DNA of 25,169 nucleotides, from positions 38,315-63,483 of the forward strand of contig RQSC01000004.1 of NCBI GenBank assembly GCA_013416795.1, in the 5' to 3' direction. Source of the stretch: Prasinococcaceae sp. CCMP 1430. Taxonomy: Eukaryota > Prasinodermophyta > Palmophyllophyceae > Prasinococcales > Prasinococcaceae. A program made the position numbers and the translations under genes. Below the pieces are notes generated by a model. That model ran no database searches. It saw only the letters and a program-made list of their open reading frames with translations, and had not been told where the DNA came from. Below, in pieces: positions 17,150-25,152 of the stretch; position 1 is the first letter of the stretch; the number at the start of each line of letters is the position of its first letter.

Positions 17150-18088
17150 TCACCAGCACACCCCCCTGAGCCCCAGCGGGTCCGAGACCCACATGGTGAC
17201 GATCTCCCTCGGTATGCTCTTCGGCACGCCGATGCCGTAGTCGTAGAGCGGCTGCGCGTCGAGCGTGCGCTCGTGTTCGTGCGTGTCGCGGCCGAATTTG
17301 ATCATGGCGTCGGCGCGCGCCATGTGTTTCCACAGGTGGTCGATGCGGTCGACGTGGAGCAGCTTGGACCACGACGACCAGGGCGCGAAGAGCCCCGTGG
17401 ACAGGCGCAGGTCGAGGGACATGTGCAGCATGTAGCAGCGCACCATCGCGTCCCGCGCCTCGTCGCTCAGCGCGAGCCACAGCGCGCGCAGCCAGGCGAT
17501 GCCCGGCGCGTTGTGCCACAGCGAGACGCCCGCGTGCTCGTACACCACGCAGAAGGGGCGCACGGCGGCGGGGTCGGCGCCCGCAGGCTCGGGGTCGTCC
17601 ACGTACGTGCCGTCGCGCGCACCCCACAGGATGTGCCCGCTGCGGTCGCGCAGCGTTGCCTCGAGGAGCGCGGCCGTGTCCGCGGGGGTCCCCTTGTCCT
17701 TGGAGAGGAAGGCGCTGCCCCGTATGAGCAGCACGCGCGTGCCCGCGGCGTCGCGGCCGCACCAGCGCATCCACGTGTGAGGCCTGTCTTTCCCCGCGGC
17801 CTTGTCGGGGATGGTGATGGCCACGTTGTCGGGGGCCGAGGCGGCCTCGGCGGTGGTGGCGGGGGCGGGGGAGGGGGCGGCGGTGGCGGCGGGGGAAAGG
17901 GTGGCGGCGGGATCGACGGGCAGCGCGGCGGGCGCCGCGAGCGCCGCCGAAGCGAGCGGAGCCGCGCTCGCGGCCTGCTCCCCCTCCTCCTCGTCCATCG
18001 GGACGATCTCCAGGTTGGCCGCGGCGGGCGCGGCCGACGGGATGGTCACGGTCGAGTACTCCTCCTCCCCACTCGCGGGGTCACCCAT
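17150..18088 (-). CDS. Divergent CRAL-TRIO/BCH-like domain protein with acidic, Ala/Pro-rich N-terminus
   Basis: This is a single-exon frame of 312 aa. The ATG at 18088 (MGDPASGEEE) is chosen because upstream sequence is only a CA microsatellite. Residues 1-100 are low-complexity: acidic (MDEEEGEQ), then Ala/Pro/Thr-rich. The rest looks globular. RPFCVVYEHAGVSLWHNAPG, then WLRALWLAL, then RCYMLHMSLDLRLSTGLFAP, then SKLLHVDRIDHLWKHM follow the layout of the divergent CRAL-TRIO (BCH) domain: a VVY.H strand, N.P..WLR, a ..Y..H....LR helix-strand unit, and K...VD....L. Family members bind small GTPases or lipids and act in signalling or membrane traffic. The match is by pattern, not by an exact signature, so the family call is moderate and no specific function is proposed. 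It converges on Mtr4. Confidence 0.6.
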   Translation of the reverse strand: MGDPASGEEEYSTVTIPSAAPAAANLEIVPMDEEEGEQAASAAPLASAALAAPAALPVDPAATLSPAATAAPSPAPATTAEAASAPDNVAITIPDKAAGKDRPHTWMRWCGRDAAGTRVLLIRGSAFLSKDKGTPADTAALLEATLRDRSGHILWGARDGTYVDDPEPAGADPAAVRPFCVVYEHAGVSLWHNAPGIAWLRALWLALSDEARDAMVRCYMLHMSLDLRLSTGLFAPWSSWSKLLHVDRIDHLWKHMARADAMIKFGRDTHEHERTLDAQPLYDYGIGVPKSIPREIVTMWVSDPLGLRGVCW

Positions 18089-18133
18089 GGCGAAGGAAGG
18101 GAGGGGGGGGAACCTCGGGCACGGCGAGGTGTG

Positions 18134-18134
<1 letters not shown>

Positions 18135-18187
<53 letters not shown>

Positions 18188-18213
18188 GCACACACACACA
18201 CACACACACACAC
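18135..18213. repeat. (CA)n microsatellite
   Basis: A 79-bp CA repeat, interrupted once by GCG at 18186-18188, lies 46 bp upstream of the CRAL-TRIO-like start codon. It is therefore in the likely 5' UTR or core promoter. Alternating purine-pyrimidine tracts of this length can adopt Z-DNA. On the minus strand it is (TG)n. Confidence 0.95.
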
Positions 18214-18702
18214 GCCGCCGCCGCGTGCGCACGGGCGCCCGCGCTCCCCTGCCGCCCCCGTGCTACGGCCGGGGAACGCGCGCAGATTCTGCGCGCTCCG
18301 CAGCCGCCCCGACCAATCGAGCGAAACCCCAATCATCGCTTGGGGCTTTGTACGTCATAATGAGTATATATTCAGGATTGGGTTGGGATTTCGCGGACCC
18401 TGTTTTTCACAAAACAATGGGGGGCTCGCGCGCTGCTGCCGGCGCGTCGTTTTTTTTGTTTGTGTTTTTTGAATTCGGATTTTATATCGCTTTGAATCTG
18501 ATGCGGGCGGTGAGATTTCATGTGCACAGCACGAGGTTTTTGGTGTGTAGTTAGGGTAGGGTTTGTGTTGATTATTGTATACCCTTATTATATTTACCCC
18601 AATCAGTGCGCTGCGCTTTTGAGGTCGAAACGCATGCATTCGGGGCGATCCGACCCAAAGCGAACGGACGGCCGCGCGGCTGGCGCCGCCCGCAGCGCCC
18701 GC
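18214..18702. promoter_or_regulatory. Intergenic AT-rich region
   Basis: No gene is seen. GC-rich sequence to about 18330 gives way to an AT-rich island (18340-18610) with TATATA (18365-18370), a T8 run, and TTAGGGTAGGGTTT at 18551-18564, a telobox-like motif. The word TTCGCGGACCCTGT at 18390-18403 recurs near 20349. It lies upstream of the CRAL-TRIO-like gene and behind the 3' end of the WW gene. Confidence 0.35.
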
Positions 18703-19298
18703 CTACATCCCAAACACGGCGCGCACCGTCATCATTGCGAGCGCCATGCCCCCGCCCATGGCCGCGTAGGAGACCATCATGCCGCCTGGGAGGCAGCGCA
18801 GGGGGGCGCGCGCGTCAGCCTGCGGCAACGCGACGCGACGCGACGCGATGCGACGCGCCGTGCGTGCGCGCCCTCCCTCGCGCGCGAGTGACTGTGTGCC
18901 AGTGGGTCGCACGGAGCTCCGGCCCGCGCGCCCGCACCGAAGGATGTCGGAGCCCCGCGCGCCCCTGGAAACGCGCCTGCGCCACCAGCGTGTTGCTCGA
19001 CGTCCTGGCCGGGCAACGGCTTGGGGGCACCGACAGCCGTCGTCTGGCCTGTCTGTTTGTTCCAGAAGTACACGCCACCTGTTCGCTCGTCGGTCACCGC
19101 CGTCCACTCTTCCGTGCGCGCGACCGCGTTGGGCGCCCTGCCGCGGGCGCCGCGCCCCCCCGCCGCTCCCGGCGCCGCCGCCGCGAGCGCCCTGTGACGC
19201 GCGCGTGTGCCGCGCGCGCGCGCCGCCCCGCGACGCCCGCCATCAAAACGCACGCGTTTACACCCCCACGTCAAACCGAACCCATTGGTCGCCCTCAT
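18703..19298 (-). CDS. Small WW-domain protein with hydrophobic C-terminal segment (2 exons, start uncertain)
   Basis: The best model is complement(join(18703..18785,18986..19298)), 131 aa, with a 200-bp intron (donor GTGGCG, acceptor CCTCCCAG). The WW domain reads EEWTAVTDERTGGVYFWNKQ then TGQTTAVG, with the W..(20)..YFWN..T..T pattern, though the second Trp is replaced by Val. A short linker is followed by GGMMVSYAAMGGGMALAMMT and a C-terminal RAVFGM, a Gly/Met/Ala-rich hydrophobic segment that could cross a membrane. WW domains bind proline-rich peptides. Upstream of the WW the frame is Arg/Ala-rich with one Asp and no Glu, compatible with a mitochondrial presequence, but it overlaps an intergenic repeat motif. 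The true start may be elsewhere, or the exon may begin near 19137. The donor is the weakest of those modelled. Confidence 0.45.
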
Positions 19299-20693
19299 CA
19301 AAACGCATGCGACCGGCGCGGGCGCGCGCAATCTTTCGGTGCGCCGGCGCGCGCCCGCCGCCGCCGATCTTTTGCCGTGGATTCCGTTTTGGATTCGCGT
19401 CATATTTTGTCACTTCTGGATATGGATTCCGGATATGAGAATGAGGTTTGATGTAGAAGAGGGCGGAGTGGATTCCGCGTTGGTTTTAGGCGGCGTGGGG
19501 CGCGCGCGGTACGGGGCGCCACACGGCGCGCGACGCGCTGCCGCCCGCGCGACCTACCCCCGCGCGGGACGCGCCTCGCTCCCGAACCCCCCACACACAC
19601 CCTCGCGCGCCATCCACTCGCGCGCGTCGCGATACCATGCGCGTGCACCGCTTCGAAGAATCCGCAGAATTCGACCGCGCGCAATTGAGGTCTTCCCACG
19701 TCACAACGCATTCCCGTTTTTCACTACAGCAAACTTCCGCGACGCGAAATTGTGGCGTGGAATTTGCGTAACAAATATTCATTCCGCAATACTCATTATG
19801 AATGTTATTAAATATATGCTTCGGGGCACTTTTCCAGGAAGTGGGCATCGGAAATGTTACCCAACCGCGGAAAACGACGGAGCGAGGCGCATTCACAAAA
19901 AGAAAGAGAAAAAAAAGACGTGCCAACCGCCGCCGCCTCCACGCGTCGCCACGGCGTCGGGCGATGGCGCGCGCGCCGGCGCAAACCCCAAAGAATTCAA
20001 AAACGGAGTTAGGGTTTGGACGGGGCGCGTCGCGTGCGTTTTGACGTCCATGCTCGCGCGCGCGCCCCCCCGCTCCTTTAAAAAAAAACGTTTTTTCTGC
20101 GGGAGGGTTTCGGCGTCGCATCGCATTGGCGCGCGGCCGCGTTTCGGTGCGCCGTTTCCGCTCGAACATTCACGCGCGGTTTGGCGGAGAGCGCAGGCGC
20201 GAAGCGGCGCGCGCGTTCCGAATGGTCCTTCCGCAGGATTCATTTGTTCGCTCTTGAAAGGAGGTATGCGAGGCAAATTTACGGGGGATTCGCACCCTAA
20301 AGTGTGCCCTTCCGCGGGAAAAGACGGCGGGAGCGCATTTGGGGAAATTCGCGGACCCTGTCGCGAGGGCGCTCCGAGGCTCGAAAAACTCCCGCGCGTG
20401 CGCGCGCGCGCGCGCGCGCGGACGCTCAAAAAAAAAAAAAAAAGGAATTGGTAGCGAAAAACGCGGCGAACGAACGCGCGCGCGCGCACCCCCGCTGGCG
20501 GGGTCCCCGCGCGCGCGCTCGGCACATCAATGCGCTTCAGGACAGGTTCGGCGTCAACTGAGGGCGCCCGTGCTCGCACACTGTCGATTGCGGCGCCGCA
20601 CCGATGCTGTATCTAGTGCTTGCGAAATTACAACAATCCGCGCCAGCTCCAGAGCTTGCTCACTCTCTCTCTAGGACTAGTCACTAGCTATAA
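19299..20693. other. 1.4-kb repeat-rich intergenic region without a recognisable gene
   Basis: Open frames exist on both strands but show no family motif and run through homopolymers, so none is called. Contents are two minus-strand TGCGTTTTGATG motifs just to the left (19241-19254, 19296-19308), a plus-strand TGCGTTTTGACGTC (20035-20048), TTAGGGTTT (20009-20017) and a diverged duplicated segment (about 19825-19895 and 20265-20340). There is also a pure CG tract (about 20400-20420) followed by 16 A (20428-20443), and two CTAGGACT words (20671 and 20694). GC content alternates sharply between AT-rich islands and CG tracts. Confidence 0.5.
20400..20443. repeat. CG dinucleotide tract followed by A16
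   Basis: A run of alternating CG (about 20400-20420) is followed after a short spacer by 16 consecutive A at 20428-20443. Such CG tracts occur beside A- or T-runs elsewhere too (11765-11799). Confidence 0.85.
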
Positions 20694-20962
20694 CTAGGAC
20701 TCAAAGTCGTTATCGCCCTCCTGATAAGATCCTTCTCCTTCCTCCTCGTCGACTGGGACGGCTTCGTCCCGCATTTCGAGCTCATTTGCTCCAGTGTCCT
20801 CCCGAATTTGCTCCCTTGTAGCTGCTACCCACGCTCGCAGCAATGCGTGGCTTCCGCGGCTGACCACGGGGCGCAGCGGGCCAAAGCGCGAGCCCCCGCG
20901 CGCGGTCGCGCTGCCCACGGCAGTCTCTGCGTCGCTCTCATCGCTGCTGAGAGCTAGCGCGG
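20694..20962 (-). CDS. Unidentified 3'-terminal exon with acidic tail (partial)
   Basis: A minus-strand frame runs from the N at 20963 to a stop at 20694 and encodes about 88 residues. It starts ALALSSDESDAET, has a central RGSHALLRAWVAATREQIRE, and ends in an acidic tail with DEEEGEGSYQEGDNDFES. Codon use is less GC-biased than in neighbouring shadow frames, and the acidic Ser-rich composition looks protein-like. A CTAG acceptor-like site just right of SSDESD is possible. No family is recognised. The frame runs into an ambiguous base, so the 5' part may be lost. It could be a chance open frame. Confidence 0.3.
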
Positions 20963-20963
20963 N

Positions 20964-21208
20964 AGCGCGGAGGGGTGGTGGCTGGACCTCACGTCGATGC
21001 CGCCTCGGCCGCGCTTTCCCCTCCCACCACCGCCCCCCCCCCGGCACCGCTCCTCCCCCAATGCGGTGCAGGGAGGGTTTCGGCCCCCGCTGCGATGCGC
21101 GCTCGCGCTCGCGCCGGCGCTCCTGCCCGTCGGTCCCGCTCGCGCGCTGACGCGAGATCGCCCGCCGATCCCCCGCATCTGCCCGCGCTCGCGCGCGCAC
21201 CCACGCAG
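20964..21208 (+). other. Probable intron of the SHMT gene (left end not defined)
   Basis: This GC- and pyrimidine-rich sequence ends CACCCACGCAG, a good acceptor, directly before [10 protein letters not shown] of SHMT. It is in frame but encodes no SHMT-like residues, so it is read as intron. The donor and the preceding exon are not found between here and the N at 20963. Confidence 0.5.
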
Positions 21209-22402
21209 GGCCTCCCCGGCGCCCGCTACTACGGCGGCAACGAGTACATCGACCAGTCGGAGCGCCTGTGCCAGAAGCGCGCGCTCGAGGCCTTCCACCT
21301 GGACGACGCCGAGTGGGGCGTGAACGTGCAGGCGCTCTCGGGCTCGCCCGCCAACTTCGCCGTGTACACCGCGCTGCTCAACCCGCACGACCGCATCATG
21401 GGCCTCGACCTGGCGCACGGCGGCCACCTCACGCACGGCTTCTACACGCCCTCGCGCAAGGTGAGCGCCACCAGCGTGTACTTCGAGTCGCTGCCGTACC
21501 GCCTCGACGAGGCGACGGGCTACATCGACTACGATCAGCTGGAGCGCGACGCGATGCTGTTCCGCCCCAAGCTCATCATCGCCGGCGCGTCGGCGTACGC
21601 GCGCAACATCGACTACGCGCGCTTCCGCGAGATCGCCGACAAGGTGGGCGCCTACCTGCTGGCCGACATGGCGCATGTGTCGGGGCTCGTGTCGGCGGGC
21701 CTGGTGAACGACCCCTTCGAGCACTGCGACGTCGTCACCACCACCACGCACAAGTCGCTGCGCGGCCCGCGCGGCGGCATGATCTTCTACCGCACCAACG
21801 ACGAGAAGCACGGTGACCTCGGCAAGGCCATCAACATGGCCGTCTTCCCGGGCCTGCAGGGCGGCCCGCACAACCACACCATCGGCGGGCTGGCCGTGGC
21901 GCTCAAGGCGGCGCAGACGCCCGAGTTCGTGGCGTACCAGAAGCAGGTGGTGGCGAACTGCGCGGCGATGGCCGCCAAGCTGCAGGAGGAGGGCATCGAG
22001 CTGGTGAGCGGCGGCACCGACAACCACCTGGTGCTCGCCGACCTGCGCCCGCTGGGCGTCGACGGCGCGCGCGCCGAGTTCATCCTCGATCTCGCGTCCA
22101 TCACGCTGAACAAGAACTCGGTGCCGGGCGACAAGAGCGCCATCGTGCCGGGCGGCATCCGCATCGGCACGCCGGCGCTCACCACCCGCGGCATGGACGA
22201 GGCCGACTTCGAGAAGGTCGCCGAGTTCATCGCGCGCGGCGTGCGCATCGCCGTGGACGCCAAGGCCAAGGCTGGCGAGGGCGTCAAGCTCAAGGCGTTC
22301 AAGCAGTTCGTGCTCGACGCGGGCATGCCCGAGATCGCGCAGCTCAAGGAGGAGGTGGAGGCCTGGGCCGTCACCTTCCCCATGCCGGGCGTGTCGGCCT
22401 GA
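21209..22402 (+). CDS. SHMT: Serine hydroxymethyltransferase, 3' exon (5' exon missing)
   Basis: SHMT interconverts serine plus tetrahydrofolate and glycine plus methylene-tetrahydrofolate, using PLP. It feeds one-carbon metabolism and, in photosynthetic cells, photorespiration. This exon encodes 397 aa from [18 protein letters not shown] to the stop. Visible blocks are [44 protein letters not shown], the PLP-lysine motif [38 protein letters not shown] and [12 protein letters not shown]. The N-terminal 70 or so residues of every SHMT, including the SENF motif and NKYSE, are absent. The exon starts exactly after CACGCAG in phase 0, at a point inside the usual N..YSEG.PG.RYYGG block. TGTAA occurs 15 nt after the stop (22417-22421). 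Compartment cannot be judged without the N-terminus. Confidence 0.92.
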   Translation, partial: GLPGARYYGGNEYIDQSERLCQKRALEAFHLDDAEWGVNVQALSGSPANFAVYTALLNPHDRIMGLDLAHGGHLTHGFYTPSRKVSATSVYFESLPYRLDEATGYIDYDQLERDAMLFRPKLIIAGASAYARNIDYARFREIADKVGAYLLADMAHVSGLVSAGLVNDPFEHCDVVTTTTHKSLRGPRGGMIFYRTNDEKHGDLGKAINMAVFPGLQGGPHNHTIGGLAVALKAAQTPEFVAYQKQVVANCAAMAAKLQEEGIELVSGGTDNHLVLADLRPLGVDGARAEFILDLASITLNKNSVPGDKSAIVPGGIRIGTPALTTRGMDEADFEKVAEFIARGVRIAVDAKAKAGEGVKLKAFKQFVLDAGMPEIAQLKEEVEAWAVTFPMPGVSA

Positions 22403-22577
22403 GTGTGTACCCCGTGTGTAAAAAAAATATGTTACCTTGCCCCGCGGGCGTTGGCGCGCGCCCGTGCGCTGTCGATGGGACTTGCGACGCGTGCGCGTGT
22501 CCGTGGGTGCAGGCGGTGGGTGGGGGAACCAACTGCACCCCTCCACCACAGCCGCTCGCGCCTCGACCACCGACCCT
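22403..22577. other. 175-bp convergent 3' intergenic spacer
   Basis: This lies between the SHMT and PreP-type stops. It contains TGTAA followed by an A-run at 22417-22427, a likely SHMT polyadenylation region. Nothing else is recognised. Confidence 0.4.
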
Positions 22578-25076
22578 CTAGGCCTCAAATGGCTTGCCGT
22601 CCGCGCCGAGCACCGTCCAGCCATCCTGGCCATTCGCAACTGGCACCGCGGCGGCGTTGCCAACGATGGCGACGCTCGCCTCGCGCCCCACGAGGTACTT
22701 CTCGGCGGCCGCGCGCAGCGTGTCCTTGGTGCACGCGAACAGGCCGTCGCGGAAGCGCTGGCGCGACTCGTCGTCGAGGCCCGACAGGAACAGCGCGGTG
22801 CCGCGGTTCTGCGGCGCCAGCGGCGAGTCGAGCGCTTTGAAGGCGCGAAGCGTCGCCTCGTTCATGTCCGAGTCCGAGATGCTCCCGCTCGTGGCGGCCC
22901 ACTCGCCCGAAGCCTTGAAGACGTCGAGGGTGGCGAGCTGGTTGGGGTCGCGGTACGAGGTGAACGAGAAGTTGCCGCTGAGCGGCGACGCGGAGCACCC
23001 TCCGCCGTAGGCCCCGCCCTTCTCGCGGATCTCCCTGTGCAGGTAGCACGTGCTGAGCGCCTGCGCGAGCATGTACAGGGCGGGCGCGTCCTCGTGCACG
23101 TACGGCACCGTGGGCAGCGTGGCCGCGGCGTAGTTGGTCTGGGTCGGCACCGCGAGGAACGTGCGCGCCGACCCCGCCTCGAACGCCGCCATGGCGCTCG
23201 CGACGGTGGGTTCGTCGCCGGCGGCGGCGGCCGACCCGCCCGCGGAGACACCGTTCAGGAACGCCTCCAGGCCCTCGCGGGCGGCGTCAACGGCGCCCTC
23301 CTCCGCAGAGATGCGGCTGCGCAGCACCTTGGCGCCGCCGCCGAACACGAAGGCCGCGATCTCGGCGAGCTTCTGCGCCGTCTCGTCGATCGCGTCCTCG
23401 CGCACGATGCGCTGCAGCTCCACCACCGACTCCAGCCCGTCCATGCGGTCCTCGAGCGCAGCACCGGGCGAATGCGGCGCCTTGGTGATGAGCTGGGCGT
23501 AGGACAGCCCCTGCTGGGAGAGGCTCGCGCCCGCGGCCGCCGCCAGCCTCGTGGTGAGCGTGCGCATGCGCGCCTCCTCGCCGGTCCAGCGCGCGCCGGT
23601 CGCCACGTCGCTCATGAGCTCGAACATGCGCCCGACGTTGCGGTCGAGGGCGTGCGACGAGATCGACAGCGCCACCTCGCTCTTCATGGGGTCCTTCACG
23701 TCCGCCGTCACCATCACGTCCGCGCTGATGCCGCCCGTGGAGCCCTTGATCGCCTCCGAGAGCTCGCCGGGGCCCATGGTGGCCGTGCCGAGCTCGTCGA
23801 GCCATCCCGCGAAGAGGTCCACGTACGGCACCAGCCGCTCGGGCAGCTCGCTCAGGTCGAAGATCGCGTGGACGAACGTGAGGCCGTTGGTGGGCTGCAC
23901 GTCGATCTGCAGGGGCGCGCCCGCGCACTCCGCGTGCTGCGACGGGTACGTCTGGGCGAGGCGCGGGATGGTGGAGGCGTCCAGCGTGGGCAGGCAGTTG
24001 ACGTCCGAGGGCGCCTCCTGCGCGGCCTTGAGCGCCTTGGCCTCGGCGACGATCGTCGTCTTCTCCTCGTCCGTCAGCGCGGCCTCGATGGCGGCCACGC
24101 GCTCGGCCTCGGCGGCCTCAAGCTTGGCGTCGTAGTCCTCGTCGGCGTGCGCCACGACGGTGACGCGGTGCGGGTTGTCGAGGAAGTGCTTGCGGATGAG
24201 CTTTGACCAGTACGCGGGGTCCGCGTCGAGCGCGGCCTCCAGGCGCGCCGCGTACTCGGAGACGCGCAGCGGGCGCAGCGCGTCGCCGCCGTGCACCCAC
24301 GTCGACATCACGCCGAACGCCGCGCCCAGGCCGAACTGCGGCGTCACGCGCGCCGTGCTGAGCTCCAGCTGGTGCAGCGTGGCGTCCACGCGCTCGCGCG
24401 GCAGGCCCTCCTCGGCGACCTTCTCCAGCGTCTCCATCACGATCTCCTCGACCTTGCCCACGTCCGCCGTGGCGACGCCCTTGAGGCCCACCGAGAAGGA
24501 CGTCTCGCGGCGCGTGCCGCCGTACCCCGTGCCCGGGGAGAAGCCCGAGCCCAGGCCGGCCTCGAGCAGCGGCGCGTAGAACGCCGCCTGCGGCCCGCTG
24601 AGCAGCAGGTCGCTCGCCACGCCCAGCGCGAACGACTCCAGGCCGTCGGCCTCGGCGATCTGGTTGATCTGCAGCCAGGACACCCCCACCACCGACTGCT
24701 TGTCCTTGTCGGCGACGAGCGCGTCCGCCGGCACGGACACCTCGACGCGCTTCGGCTCCGTGTAGCGCACCTCGTCGGTGACGTCGAGCCCCGACACGTC
24801 GAGCCTGTCGAACTTGGACAGCGCGAGCTCGTCGGCCTTGAGCAGGGTGGCCTCGAGCGGCATGTTGCCGTACGTGAAGAAGCGGCCGTTGGAGGGGTGG
24901 TAGTGCGTGCGGTGGAAGGCGACCAGATCGTCGTGCGTGAGCTCGGGGATGTTCACCGGGTCGCCCCCCGAGTTGTGGTGGTACGTCGACTCGGGGAAGA
25001 GGTTGGCGCCCAGCGCGCGGCCGAAGCGCGCCGCCTGCGAGCCCATGGCGCCCTTCATCTCGTTGAAGACCACGCC
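22578..25076 (-). CDS. PREP: Presequence protease (PreP/PITRM1-type M16C metalloprotease), 3' exon, 5'-partial
   Basis: PreP degrades cleaved targeting peptides and other short peptides in mitochondria and chloroplasts. This exon encodes 832 aa. It starts at GVVFNEMKGAMGS, where the Glu of NEMKG corresponds to the third zinc ligand of the family (E205 in human PITRM1). It continues with SGGDPVNIPELTHDDLVAFH and HYHPSNGRFFTYGN, and later REIREKGGAYGGGCS, which holds the Arg and Tyr of the substrate-clamping R/Y pair. The C-terminal M16C-associated half is complete to the stop. The inverted zinc motif HxxEH lies in upstream exons beyond the window. The exon boundary is placed after GAAG at 25077-25080 because KGVVFNEMKG is family-conserved and the frame beyond it is unrelated. 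It converges on SHMT. Confidence 0.9.
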   Translation of the reverse strand, partial: GVVFNEMKGAMGSQAARFGRALGANLFPESTYHHNSGGDPVNIPELTHDDLVAFHRTHYHPSNGRFFTYGNMPLEATLLKADELALSKFDRLDVSGLDVTDEVRYTEPKRVEVSVPADALVADKDKQSVVGVSWLQINQIAEADGLESFALGVASDLLLSGPQAAFYAPLLEAGLGSGFSPGTGYGGTRRETSFSVGLKGVATADVGKVEEIVMETLEKVAEEGLPRERVDATLHQLELSTARVTPQFGLGAAFGVMSTWVHGGDALRPLRVSEYAARLEAALDADPAYWSKLIRKHFLDNPHRVTVVAHADEDYDAKLEAAEAERVAAIEAALTDEEKTTIVAEAKALKAAQEAPSDVNCLPTLDASTIPRLAQTYPSQHAECAGAPLQIDVQPTNGLTFVHAIFDLSELPERLVPYVDLFAGWLDELGTATMGPGELSEAIKGSTGGISADVMVTADVKDPMKSEVALSISSHALDRNVGRMFELMSDVATGARWTGEEARMRTLTTRLAAAAGASLSQQGLSYAQLITKAPHSPGAALEDRMDGLESVVELQRIVREDAIDETAQKLAEIAAFVFGGGAKVLRSRISAEEGAVDAAREGLEAFLNGVSAGGSAAAAGDEPTVASAMAAFEAGSARTFLAVPTQTNYAAATLPTVPYVHEDAPALYMLAQALSTCYLHREIREKGGAYGGGCSASPLSGNFSFTSYRDPNQLATLDVFKASGEWAATSGSISDSDMNEATLRAFKALDSPLAPQNRGTALFLSGLDDESRQRFRDGLFACTKDTLRAAAEKYLVGREASVAIVGNAAAVPVANGQDGWTVLGADGKPFEA

Positions 25077-25115
25077 CTTCGTGCGCGCGTGCCGGCGCGC
25101 GTCAGCGACGCGAGT

Positions 25116-25152
25116 GCGCACGCAGGCGCGCAGGCGCGCAGGCGCGCAGGCG
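25116..25152. repeat. 8-bp tandem repeat (CAGGCGCG) in the PreP intron
   Basis: Four consecutive near-identical CAGGCGCG units lie just outside the PreP 3' exon, in what should be intron on the minus strand. It is a simple short tandem repeat at the window edge. Confidence 0.8.

Noticed and set aside
17066-18472. 468-codon plus-strand open frame including a His-Thr repeat
   Set aside because: It runs antisense to the CRAL-TRIO-like gene and through the CA microsatellite, and the sequence is low-complexity throughout.
19207-20454. 415-codon plus-strand open frame in the 1.4-kb spacer
   Set aside because: It passes through homopolymers, motif repeats and CG tracts, with no family motif and no consistent codon bias. 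I regard it as non-coding.
20979-21208. N-terminal SHMT coding in the open frame before [10 protein letters not shown]
   Set aside because: The residues do not resemble the SENF-containing N-terminus that every SHMT has, and a good acceptor sits exactly at the family junction.
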